This document shows positions 11,693-23,159 of a stretch of DNA of 64,000 bases, one piece after another (the first letter of the stretch is position 1; the number at the start of each line of letters is the position of its first letter). The stretch is from the NCBI RefSeq assembly GCF_004193775.1, contig NC_041004.1, positions 3,052,718 to 3,116,717 of the forward strand. The letters run 5' to 3'. Position numbers and translations under genes: made by a program. This DNA comes from Glycine soja (taxonomy: Eukaryota; Streptophyta; Magnoliopsida; Fabales; Fabaceae). The notes under the pieces were generated by a model. The model did no database searches. It was not told where the DNA came from and worked only from the letters and a program-made list of their open reading frames with translations.

Positions 11693-12999
11693 ATGCTGCA
11701 GTTGGCAGAGTTTCATGCTACATCTCAGGTTCCTGCCAAACCTAGGAAACCTTCTCTAAAAGAAAGAAAGCAGAAGTTGCATACCTTCTTGCAAGGTGAC
11801 TTTTACTCATTCTGTTTGCATACAACTTTTCATTCTGATGAGTTTGCCATATGAAATTCTCAAGAGTGATAATTTTACTGTAAACTATTTCTCTGACATA
11901 GAAGTATGAACTTGTGAATGCTAAGTGGACTACAGAAAGCTGTATTGTATGTAGATGGATTGAAGACTGGGTCTACAACCAAATTATCATTTGCAACTGG
12001 TAATGTAATAGTTTCAGTTCATTTTTTATTTATTTATTTGGCCAATATTCAACCCATAAAGAGATAGTGATTTGAACAAGATGCTGCATGTATCTACAGA
12101 TCTTTTAGCCAATAATGATTTAAATCCGATTTAATAATTTTGTCTGTATTTTGAAATATCATATAGAGCAAAAGTACCTCTAGTGCATTTGACAGGAATA
12201 TGCTCCTCAATAAATGATTTCAATTTGAATAAGGGCAATGAGGCCTTTGCCATATATAGGCCCCCAAGGATTTTTTTTTTACATTTTTAATATTTATTTT
12301 GTCAATTTAAATTATTAAGTAGTAACTTTTATTAAAATATGATCTATTATTTGTAGTTATTTTTTTATTAATAAAATTACGTAATTTTAAGTTATGAATG
12401 TAATGATTATTGTAAATCATTAAAGTAAAATTTTAATTTTATTTCAAAAAGTTTAAAAAAAAATATTTTGTATCTATTTTAGATTTAACCTCTCTTTTAC
12501 TTAAAAAAATATATTAAAATTAATATAAAATTTAAATTTAATGAGTGAGTCTATGGTTAATATCTAAAAAAAGATATTTTGGTGAAAAATATTAATTATA
12601 AGATCTCATATATTTGGTTAAAATTTCATTTGATGTTGATATTTTTTATACAGATTAATTTAAATTTTTAATTGAGAGTCATATTTTGAAATTTGAATAA
12701 TATTTAAAATATAAAACTATAATTTATTTTTAAAAAAAATTAAGAAAGTGTATTAAGTTAAAATTTAAAGTAAATTTAGTCTTAGGTCTTATAATTTCTA
12801 GACAGGATCGTGAGTGCAGCTTGCCATTCTGCCTAATCATTGTTACAACTTTATCATTGATGCATATGAAGCAAGATTTTTGTGGTTACTCACTTACTCT
12901 ATGTAGTATTGCAATTAAATCACAAATAAATCATATATGTTACAGATGTCAAATAGCAGTTCATCAAGAATGTTATGGAGCAAGAAATCCCTGTAAAAG
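11693..12999 (+). pseudogene. ATX3/4/5-like trithorax histone methyltransferase fragment (extended PHD region)
   Basis: Three exon-like blocks with intact splice-like borders. 11693-11795 encodes LAEFHATSQVPAKPRKPSLK. 11902-11999 encodes NAKWTTESC followed by CRWIEDW. 12946-12999 encodes CQIAVHQECYGARN, the zinc-binding PHD core of Arabidopsis-trithorax-like ATX3/4/5 proteins. In the parent family the last two are joined through an Arg codon (CGA); here the join reads TG|A, a stop consistent with a CpG to TpG change. The block 1 to block 2 join is also out of frame. The SET domain, PWWP and the rest are absent. It is a short duplicated gene fragment with introns retained, so not a processed pseudogene. 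Confidence 0.75.
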
Positions 13000-13019
13000 G
13001 TATGTCTTTGACAAAATTT

Positions 13020-13670
13020 CAAGTTAAAAGCTAATCCATTGAAAACTATTTTATTTCCCAGTATGAATTAATGCCTCTCTGTATTGAGCTTGTTGTGTTG
13101 AGGGGAAGAAATTGGAACATTGACTTTTCGATGAGGAAGAAAGACTTGATTAAGAGAGTATGTGAGGGAGCTTCTTCAGTAACGTGATGCGGTGCATGGT
13201 GGGTGAGGATCGATGTTTATGAAGTGATGTTATAGTAAGGATTCACAAATGAATGAGTTTGCACTTAAGAAAGTAATATTATTATATACTATAGTGTTTT
13301 TTTTTGTATTAAATATTTAGTATGAAAGTTTCATTTTTTGTAGTAAGTTTATTTCGCATAAATATGATTGTGTTGTTAAAAGATACTTGTAATTTATAAA
13401 ATAAATAATTTTACCATGAATTTTCATACTAAGCACCCTCTTGATTAGATTTTTAACATCCCAATAGATTATAAGAAAGGGAGTGTCAATTGACCTCACC
13501 ATTTGGTCTATTAAAAATTTCCAACAGAAGACTGAGAGAAGGAAACAATAAAGAAAGAAAGAAAGAAAAAACAAAAAAAAGGGAAAGCTCAGAAGCATAA
13601 TCGATTATTCATCCACCTGTGAGGAGATGATAGTAATTGACCCTTCAATTACAAAGATTTTTCATCATAG
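13020..13670. other. Intergenic, no gene recognised
   Basis: Mixed-composition DNA next to the ATX fragment and upstream of the 3' end of the tRNA gene. I see no protein or RNA feature in it. Confidence 0.5.
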
Positions 13671-13681
13671 CTCCCAATGAA

Positions 13682-13752
13682 TGCACCAGCCGGGAATCGA
13701 ACCCGGGTCTGTACCGTGGCAGGGTACTATTCTACCACTAGACCACTGGTGC
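13682..13752 (-). tRNA. tRNA-Gly (anticodon GCC)
   Basis: A 71-nt cloverleaf. The acceptor stem GCACCAG pairs with CTGGTGC, with A as discriminator. The D region carries an A-box-like TGGTCTAGTGG. The anticodon loop CTGCCAC contains GCC, and the T arm holds the B box GGTTCGATTCC. No intron. It decodes GGC/GGT glycine codons. All stems are paired as read, so it looks intact; nuclear Gly-GCC genes are multicopy in plants. Confidence 0.97.
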
Positions 13753-13759
13753 TTATTGA

Positions 13760-14425
13760 AAATAGTATAACATAAAAGTAATAAATTAATAATTTTCATC
13801 AATCTCGTATTTCTTCAACAAGGATATCACATGAGATAATAATTACACGGTGAGTTCAAATTAAATAAAAGAAAAAGGCTCAACTGTTCAGATTTAAAAC
13901 AATATTTTTATGTGCACGATTGGTAGATTGTGTGAGATTTTTATTCTTATAAATTAGTATCAATTACTATAATAATAGATAAAAATATTTATAAATTGAT
14001 GTAAATTTCAAAAGAATAGGATTTAATATTTTTGTTTCAATATAGAAAAATTAAACATGTTTTATTAAAAAAGTTACAAGTGATTATTTCGTCGAATCAC
14101 TTGTCAGATAACTTTTTGTCCACAGGAAGAAAAACAAAAAGAGTAAAAAAATGCTATGAAAAAAGTTTAGAGACAGGAAAATAATGAATTAGTTTTTTTA
14201 ATTTACATTAGTTATTTTAAACTATTATTATTATTTGATTATTATAGTAATTAATAAAAATAACAAATATAATAGAGCTGGTCAACTATGCAAATAAAAG
14301 TATTATTTTAATAGTCTTGTGTACCTTTTTTTTCTTTTAAAATTAATCAATTAAGGTTAATTCAATGGTTGACATTCTTGGCTGGAGAGAGCTGGAGGGG
14401 AATAATGCTGGAGAGGATCCAAATA
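13760..14425. other. Intergenic, no gene recognised
   Basis: AT-rich DNA between the tRNA and the duplicated arginase exon. No feature seen. Confidence 0.5.
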
Positions 14426-14429
14426 TCCA

Positions 14430-14800
14430 CAATTTTTAAGTTCAAATTGGATAAGAGATTGATTTCTATTATTGAATCTTTATAGTATCGAGATTCGATG
14501 CAAGGAATCAATTACATGGGATAAACAAAAAACCAAGTGGAAGACTAGGAAAATTAATTGATTGGTTACCTTCTTCAGTTGTTGAGTTTGAGCTATCAGA
14601 GACCAAATGCCCTTCCTAATTATGAAAGGAGGTGAAAAACTGAAAATGCAGGCTCTTCAAGGAATGATGAATTGTGTCCCAAAGGAACCCTAGAAGAGTT
14701 GAAGTTGCTACATCACCTCTGAAACTAGGCACAAGTTTTCTCTGAAGAAAAACAATTTGTGTATACATTGCTTTCTTAAAACACCCAAATATCTAATGGT
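14430..14800 (-). pseudogene. Duplicated fragment of arginase exon 3 with flanking intron sequence
   Basis: This block is colinear with 18915-19265 of the arginase gene. It includes the intron upstream of exon 3, the whole exon (here about 14569-14757) and the intron downstream. Recognisable on the + strand are CTTCTTCAGTTG at the donor side and GAAGAGTTGAAGTTGC inside the exon. Substitutions and small indels break the reading frame; an inserted run near 14628-14645 disrupts the FIREGIW region. No other arginase exon is seen nearby, so this is a partial local DNA duplication and not a processed copy. It lies about 1.2 kb beyond the 3' end of arginase, in the same orientation. Confidence 0.8.
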
Positions 14801-15940
14801 AAGAGTGTGCAACACGATGACCATATGAATATCAAACAAGAAAATCCACTTTATGTGTTGGGGTTCAAAGACTACAAAGAAGACTCTGCAGTATGCAGAA
14901 AAAACAATTAACATTTTTTTAATTATGTCATTAGTGTAAAATGTTTATTAATTTTGTTGATCATTTGCTGAAGTACTTGATTGTTTATTTTTCTTTCATA
15001 AATCATATTTTTTTTCATTCACATGATTTAAATATAATAAAACAATGCCAGTTATTATTTACACTTCCTATTTCTGCTAATTACACCCCATCTCTCCTTT
15101 TTATACTTTAATTACTTATTATTTCCTTTTTTTTCTTAAAAGATTACATTTGTTGGAATCTCTTTTTTTCTCTTCCGGAAATATGTCTTTCTCCAATAAC
15201 ATATACCTATTTCAGAGATTTATTCTAGACTATAATATATAATTCTAAAAACAATTTTTTTTCAGAATAGGTATATGTTATTTCAAAAGGATGTTTTTGG
15301 TAGTAATAAAACATAGCTTAACCAAATCACTTAAGAGTCATTGTCACTTGCAATTGTTGACATTGTAAACCTAAATTAGAAAATAAATGCTTATTTGAAT
15401 GCACTTAAAGGAGAAAAACAACTGTCAAAAGCTTTACTTTGCATAATTAAGTTATATAAAGATGAAATTAAGGATGAATATACCTTGAAATATAAAGTCA
15501 CTGAAAAAAAAACAGACACTGTTATCACTTTTTATATTTTTTTACTAGATTTACTCTTTTAATCCCTTATCTTACATGCACCTTCATGTTTGTTAATTTG
15601 ATTTTATCCCATCATTATCTTATTTTTATCCTATATTTATTGTTCTTTAAAATTCAATTTTAAACCTCATCTTCACCAATATTCAGTATATAATATTGTA
15701 TATATTATATGTAACATTGTGTACTTTCCTTTCACATGACAAATACATTTTTTTTTAACAAGATTAATACTTCTAATAGAACACCACAAAACTTAGTCTT
15801 ATACACATACATCATCTTTACACTGTTAGTGTAAACAGGGTAATAGTGCATGTATTATTTATTCATAACAACAACACTATAAATTGAAAAGTTGAGTGCA
15901 TTGAAGTAAACTAAATGTCACACACACGAGGCAGAATTAA
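14801..15940. other. Intergenic, 3' flank of arginase, small inverted repeat
   Basis: AT-rich. It contains a perfect 17-bp inverted repeat (15195-15211 against 15266-15282, AATAACATATACCTATT) that could form a hairpin with a 54-nt loop. The arginase 3' UTR and poly(A) site should lie in the right-hand part. No other gene seen. Confidence 0.6.
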
Positions 15941-15946
15941 TAGTTA

Positions 15947-18900
15947 TCATTTTGACATCTTTGCAGCGAGTTCTCTCACAAACTTAGCAGCTACCATGGC
16001 AGTCATACGATCAGGAGTGTCACGTTGTGGGTTGTATTCAACCACGTCTCCACCAACAATGTCACCTTTGAGATTTTGCAGCATGTTCATAACATCCCTG
16101 AAAGAAAGACCTCCTGATTCATAGTGGGACACTCCTACAGCATACCCTGGATCAAGACAATCCACATCGATTGAAATGTATACTCCTTTAGCACCTTCTC
16201 CTAGATTCTGCAAAAGGAAACTAAAAAAAATCAAAATGTTTGAAAACCAAAGAGGTATTATATATATATTGCATGTGTGTGTGCAATTAAGAAGGTATTT
16301 AGGACTTTTTATCTTATACTCAATTAATTTTCCTCTCAGAAAATCAGTCTATCTTAGGATAAAGTAGTATTTAATTTGCTACGTACAAACGTACCTCAAA
16401 AGTGTATAGAAGTCTTGGAATAGGATAGGGAGCAAAAAATGATAAAATGCCAATTCTTCAACAATTATAAGTATTGTTACAAAGAAAACTCCCGTCTACA
16501 TTTTTTAAATCTAAGAGTTTAATTATTAAAAAAAAATTAACAATCTTATCATCCTAAATGACAATTTATAATTAAAGACATGCAGTATAAACACATACTA
16601 ATTAATGGGATTCATAAAGTTTTTGAATCAAAGGGACTAACTCACTTAATTAGTTGGATAATGTGTGTGTTGTTTTTAATTTTTACTGATGAAAAAAAAA
16701 ATATATTGTGTTTGAAGTTGAGATTAATAATCAACTTAGTCTTTAACATCACAAAAGAACTTAGGTAGTAAACATCTATTATCTATATGATATCAATATG
16801 TAATGTTTCTTAAAAATCCATGAGAGAGAGACCAACCAGGTTTTCCAAAAATGGACGATCTTTCGAAAAATGTCGCATTTCAAACTGCTCTACCCCGAAC
16901 TTTTTGGCTTGTTCACGCCCTTCTTTGTTTATTGATCTTATACCGACCTGAAATAATTTAATGAATAAAAAGAATAAATAATTTGCGATATATCATGAAA
17001 ATCACGGGTGATGTATTGAAATATATATTTATCAACATCACAAACTAATTAACAACATTACTAATTTGACAAAGACAGAAATCAACGAAAATATAGATAA
17101 TTAAAAGGCAAATTGACCAAACTAGGTTTCTTTTAGAAACTTATTCCCAAAAAGAGGTTGTTTTGAAACTTTTTCCTGGGGGTCTGTTTCTGGAGGGGAC
17201 TCACCAATGGAGATGGCGAGTTGCGGTCCACGTGGCGGGTCCCGCCATTCGTACTGGCGAAATGTTTTTTTACGGAAATTTTTTTTTAACTTCAAACGGG
17301 TATAACTTTTGTTAGAAATGTCCATTTGAGACCCATAATATGTCAAGGGATTCTTCATTTAATTTCGAGCATTTTGACATATTATGGGCCTCAAACGGAC
17401 ATTTCTATCAAAAGTTATACCTGTTTGAAGTTAAAAAAAAAATTTCCGTAAAAAAATATTTCGCCAGTACGAATGACAGGACCCATGAGGTGCCGCCACG
17501 TGTCCAACTCGCCATCTCCATTGACGAGTCCCCTCCAGAAAAAAGTTTCAAAACAACCTCTTTTAGAAATAAGTTTCTAAAAGGGACCTAGTTTGATCAA
17601 TTTGTCTAATTAAAAATTCGTGTCACTTTTTTTTCATGTCATTTTTTTGATAAATTCAGCTTTTTGAAACTATGGAATCATTTTTCTCTTTGTTTGTGTG
17701 TGCACGCGTGCACGTGTGTGATATTGATTATTATAAAAAATTGAAAGAATAAAAAAAATTGCCTGCAAGAGTCGACGAGCATAACCACCCTCCATGATTC
17801 GAGCAAAAGAAGAAGCGTGCGAATAATAATTTCCTTCAAATTCATCATAGAGATCAGGATGTGCATCAAAATGAAGAACATCAACTGGTCCCCCAAGCTT
17901 CTCAGATATGGCTCTGACAACTGGATATGAGATTGAGTGATCACCACCCAAAATTAAGGGACGTAATGGATCCTGGAAAATATATATATCATGAGAATCA
18001 AGTTATATAGTTTTAAAAAACAAAATAGAAAATTATGATAATTCATGTAACAAGAAATGCTAGAATACACTCTTTTCAATATACATTTTCTTATTAGTTA
18101 GATTTTTTTTAAATCATAAAATTTTATGGGTCTAATGGCTTATTTATGAATCTTTGTCATGATTTTCTATTTTGAATGAATTTTAACCAATAAAATATTA
18201 TGTGTTTGATAGTATGTTTCTAGCAATCTTATTAATGTAATAGTATATTTGATACTAAAAATGATTAGAAAGAATGTTTTTCAATCTAAGTGTCAAGGTT
18301 TAAGAGAAATAATAGTTGTGTAAAAATGTAACAAGGATTAAAATTATTAATTTTTGTTAGTGAAATATATGAACTCATTGTCTCTCTTACCTTTCACCTT
18401 TTTTTTTTCTTAATCACTAAGTCAATCTTACATCTTGTCAGAGTGTTTAATGTGTTATAATAAATGTTTGACAATGTGTTTCTAACAATCTTATTAATGT
18501 AATGGTATATTTGATGCTAAAAATTGTTACAAATATTTTCCAATCTAAGTGTGAAGGTTTATGAGAAATAATAATTGTGTAAAAATGAAACAAAGGATGA
18601 AATTATTAATTTTTGTTAGTAGTGAATACTCATAGTCTCTCTCATCTTTTCTTCTCCCTTAATTACTAACTCAATCTTATATCTTGTGAGTGTTTAAGCA
18701 TAATCTCCCAAATTAACAATTTACCTCTTCCATCACTAGTTTGACAGAATCACTAACAACTTTCATGAGTCTCTCATCTCCTATCCCACAATCTCGCATT
18801 TCTTGAATAGGGATATCACCAACATCAACCATTATTCGCAAGTCCTTTAAATCCTTTCCTACAAAGTCAAAATCATGCTACCTACTATAAGCTCATTGAT

Positions 18901-21900
18901 TAAATATCATACAATTTCAAAGTTCAAATTAGATAATAAGAGGTCAATTTCTATTCTTAAATCTTTATATATAACAACAGGATTTGATGCAAAGAATCAA
19001 TTACCATTATAGCAAACTTTACAAATTTAGACTAGGGTAAGAAAAACCATTTGCAAGATTGTACCTTCTTCAGTTGTGGAGTTTGCGCTACCACACCAAA
19101 TACCTTCCCTAATGAAAGGAGGTGCAAATGCAGGCCCTTCAAGAAACGATGAATTATGACCCAAAGGAACTCCAAGAAGAGTTGAAGTTGCCACAGCACC
19201 TCCCAAACTATGCACGAGTTCTTTCTGAAGAAACCAATTTATGGATTTACATTATTGCTTTCTTACAAAGCTTATACATAATCAAAACCAACAAAATATA
19301 TTATTAATTTTCCATTTATTATATTAAAAATATAAAAAGTATTTATTATTTATTTTTAAAATAATGTTAAATATATATTCAATAGAATATATTTATTACT
19401 TTTATATGTGTCTTATACACACTTTAAAAAGCCCATAAATTTGTAATCAATATAGGAAACAATGGACATTACACGAAAAGAACAAGAGCGTTGTGATTGG
19501 TGCGACTAATTCAACTGGAAAGTGGAAACTAGTCCATTGGCAGGTTTGATCTAATAAGAGTAACAATAAATGGAAATGCTTATCTCACTTGTTGAAAAAA
19601 AGTGACAGGTTTGAGGTTTGTGTAGATGCAATTGAATCCACCAATAAGCAACGAATTCAATTAAAAAAGTGATATCGATTACTATGTTTTTATATATATA
19701 TATATATAATAACATTGATAAAAGGAGATAATAATAAGACACATATTTTTTTATTTATTTTTCTCTTACTTATTATTTGTAATACTCAATAATCTCACCA
19801 CCAACACCACTATTAGACCTTTACAAACTATTATAGTTATTTTTTAAAATTTACATGAAAAAATTGTAAAAAAAAATCACAAAACAAAATAGTTACAAAA
19901 AAAATACGAAATGCTATTATACAAAAAATTGATTTAAATTGAAAACAACACATCAATAAATAATAACAAAGATATTGTAAAGTATTTTAACTTCACGTCT
20001 TAATTAAAAAGTAGAAAAATATCAACAGACCACTAGTGTCGGTCTTTCGTTTTAGTATTTTTTTTTTAAAAAAATATTCATAAAAATCAAAATATGTATC
20101 AAGAGAGTTATAATCACTTGCACATCTTCCTCAATTTGAACTAGATTCTCTTAATTTACATAAAAAAGGTTAAATGAGATATGCAAAGCCTTTGTGCTTA
20201 AAATTTTCCAAAAAACCAATTTAATTATCTTCAGTTAATTACTTATATTATATAAGCACCTTTTCTTATTAAGCTACCACATCTTCTTAAAGAATATTAC
20301 TTTCTTTCAACCAATAAATCCATCAATATTTTTCTTCTACTTTTTAAATAATATTTCACACTATAATGTCACATCACATTTCTAATTTAAAACAATTCAA
20401 TTAAATTTTTATTTCAATTAAGAAATTTATAAAAGTTTCTCAAATGGACTCCACTATATTTACTTTTACTTTTTAAAGTCATCTTTGTGTATTTTTTTAA
20501 TAATTTATTTTTCAAATGGATTCAGTGTACAGTAAGAGAATCAATACTGCAATTAACTAGAAACCTTGTTTTGGAATGAGACCCATTGAGTTACTCTCAA
20601 ATTGGAGTTACTCTTATGAGAAATGACAAGTTTGTACATGTTTGTTTTATTGTTAAAAACAGTCTTTAGGGACAAAACGGGATTTACAAAAATATTCAAA
20701 TCCTTCATTTTATAAAATTAAATTTCTAAATTATTATATTTATCTTAAAATTCTTGCAATCTAAATTCAAAATAGTCTTCCTTGTTTAAGAAACAGTTTC
20801 TAACATTGAAGGAGGAGAAAGTTGTAATTTCCTGAACCCTCGCCTCCCTCGCCTAGTATCTTACCCGTTAAATTTATTGCCAAGACAGAATTGATATATG
20901 TGACATCAAGAAACAAGAAAGATAAATAATTCACTTTAAAAAGATAAATAATTGAAAAATTACTTAATTTATATAATGGAAAAAAGCAGGCTAGGTTAAT
21001 GTAATCTTTATATTGGTTATTTTTAATTAATTATTGACTTTTATGATAATTAATATTGAAAAAATATATATAGAAATTCAGTAAAGCAAAGATAAAAGCA
21101 GATATATGGCATGCCTTAAGCCTTGTATTTTCTCGAACAAGTGTGAGTGCAGCATCTATCACACGATTTTGGGCCTTCTCTAGTGAATCAGGAGATATTT
21201 TTTCTGCACATAGTTTCTGCATGCAATGGATACCTCTGCGTCCTACTTTTGATATATCTGTATTACAAGAACAAAAAGATCAATGTTAATTCATAGGGGA
21301 CAAAGAAATCCTGCATGTCGATTTAATTATTTGTATTATAGATCCATGAATTATATATGATGTGATTTGAGATATGCAAATCGATTTAGATTATTTGATC
21401 ATGAAAAATGTATGTAAGACACTCTAATAACTATTTTGTTGTTGACATTAGGCATATACTTTTTTTACAGCAACATTAGGTAATATAAATACTCAAATGT
21501 CACTAAAATGGATAAATTGTTTTACACTTTTATTATCAAATGATTAGGAATGTTTTTCTTTTCAATTAAATTTTAAGAAATGAAGTAAAGTGCACATCTT
21601 TTTAATTTCAACAATATGTTTTTAGTTTAATTTTTATACATTATAAGTGTAAAAAACTTTAATTATATGATCAACTAATAAAAAATCATGATTGATATAA
21701 GTTTAAAAATGATGATCATAAAATTAATAAATTTATAGTATACAATAATTTTTAATTAGACAATAATATAAAAGCTTTTTATATCATAAACTATTTTGCA
21801 TATATTTCTCAAAAAATTAGCTATAATTTTTAATAGCTATCATTTATTGTTTATATATGTTTGTATAAAAGCTTCAAGAATAAGAAATTAACAAAACATA

Positions 21901-22346
21901 ATTAAAACAAGAAAATAAGATTTGCTCTAATAACCTAAAGTAGTGGCGGATCTGGAACATGGAGCCAATGGGACAATTTACTTTCAAAAATACACTTTAC
22001 GTTGTAACTACAAAATTGTAGTTATGAATTGTAATTTAAAATTATGATTATCATGCATATGAAAATAAAATATGAAATGAAATAAATGTGTAATTGAATA
22101 GTGTAAAAATACTTATTGAGCATAAAAGAGACAAAAAAAATGCTCAATAAAAAAAAATAAAATTTGATGACTAAAAATTGTGGATAACAGGTTCAAATTA
22201 TAAAAATAGAGGAGGCAAGAAATGATAGCACTAGATATATAGTTACATTTTTCTTAAAGTTAGCAGCTGTATTTACACCCTGACTAAAAAATTAGGAACA
22301 ACGTATTCAAATTATAGAAATAGAGGGGACAGAAAGATAATAACAT

Positions 22347-22405
<59 letters not shown>

Positions 22406-23053
22406 ATTTTTTGAAAGTCAAGGGTGTATATTTACACTCCATACAACATAAGTTTGCCTATGCCTTATGATATAAAGTATTTTAATCCTATCCAATCACA
22501 AATCATGTTAAAAGTTATATTAAAGAAGATCAGCAATATAATGGTTGTGTTTCTTTTCTTTTCTTTTCTTTTTTTATGCAATAACAGTAATAAAGCTTAA
22601 GATCTCATTTTGTTGTCGATAAGGTCTAATTTAATTAGTTGAGTAAAATGCATAAATTATTATAAATCTTCTCAAACTGTTTTTCATTCTCATGGATTAA
22701 AAAAAATCTCATTTTATTTGCATTTCTTAGCTAAAAATCTCATTTTGTTTGCATTTCTTAGCTAAGCTAGCTAGGCATGTAACAATGAAAAGGCTACAAC
22801 AACTTTTAATAATTTCTTAGCTAGGAAGCAAAAGAGAAGCAAAGAAGAGTACTAAACATAACAAAACCAAAAAATTATGAAACACCAAGAATACATGATT
22901 CTTCAAAATTTCAAACTGTAAAACTAAAACCCTTGATCAATGACAAATTCCTCTTTAGTTTCATCAACATTATATCCAACCAGAACAACCAATTCAGGTT
23001 TTAAAATTTGAATGCTTACCCTTGTTTCTTGCAAAAGAACGAAGGAAACTCAT
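15947..23053 (-). CDS. AG1: Arginase, mitochondrial (arginine to ornithine + urea)
   Basis: Mn-dependent hydrolysis of arginine in mitochondria; in legumes it mobilises seed nitrogen, with urease downstream. Seven coding exons: 23053-23020, 21257-21115, 19224-19065, 18858-18725, 17972-17763, 16947-16837, 16207-15947. Together they give 1053 nt, 350 residues plus TGA, the usual plant arginase length. The N terminus MSFLRSFARNK is Arg/Ser-rich, a short mitochondrial presequence. Metal ligands are all present: GGDHS (His169), FDAHPD (Asp193, His195, Asp197) and SIDVDCLDPG (Asp278, Asp280). Donors after exon 2 (AAG|GCATGC) and exon 5 (CAG|GCAATT) are GC, not GT. Intron 5 carries a foldback element, intron 4 a tandem duplication, intron 1 a hAT-like remnant. 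Reads as intact. The symbol AG1 is the soybean cDNA name as I remember it. Confidence 0.95.
17107..17606. mobile_element. 500-bp Mutator-like foldback MITE in arginase intron 5
   Basis: The whole element is one long inverted repeat. The left end GGCAAATTGACCAAACTAGG is complementary to the right end at 17587-17606. Arms of roughly 235 bp pair with scattered mismatches around a loop of about 25 nt near 17345-17370. It is flanked by a perfect 9-bp direct repeat TAATTAAAA (17098-17106 and 17607-17615). A 9-bp target duplication plus very long terminal inverted repeats is the signature of Mutator-like elements. It has no transposase. It lies within arginase intron 5 (16948-17762), so the pre-mRNA would contain the hairpin. 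Confidence 0.88.
18203..18699. repeat. Tandem duplication (period about 260 bp) in arginase intron 4
   Basis: 18203-18450 and 18465-18699 are diverged direct copies. Both carry a TCTTATTAATGTAAT block, an AATCTAAGTGT block, a GTGTAAAAATG block and a TCAATCTTA block in the same order. The second copy ends next to the exon 4 donor. Confidence 0.8.
21941..22465. mobile_element. Possible hAT (Tip100-like) remnant in arginase intron 1
   Basis: The left end AGTGGCGGATCTGGAACAT resembles the GGCGGA-type termini of plant Tip100-like hAT elements. The right end, GTTTGCCTATGCC near 22451-22463, resembles their other terminus in complement. Inside are two diverged copies of a TTCAAATTATAxAAATAGAGG block (about 22193 and 22307) and a (TA)n tract. 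No transposase and no clear 8-bp target duplication were found. Confidence 0.4.
22350..22401. repeat. (TA)n microsatellite
   Basis: About 25 uninterrupted TA units in arginase intron 1; probably length-polymorphic. Confidence 0.95.
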
Positions 23054-23141
23054 TGTAGAGCAAGTTTTGGGAAGTAAAGATATGGCTAAGTATATTGGGG
23101 TCACTTCTGAGTCTGGCTGCTTTCATTGCCAAGCATTGCGC

Positions 23142-23149
23142 TATATATA
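23142..23149 (-). promoter_or_regulatory. TATA box of the arginase gene
   Basis: On the minus strand the sequence reads TATATATAG about 90 nt upstream of the arginase ATG (23053). That is a good position for a plant TATA box with a short 5' UTR. Position and motif only. Confidence 0.6.
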
Positions 23150-23159
23150 CACATTTTTA

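Noticed and set aside
13020..13260. Continuation of the ATX-like fragment after 12999
   Set aside because: Downstream sequence does not encode the expected rest of the PHD finger or any later ATX domain.
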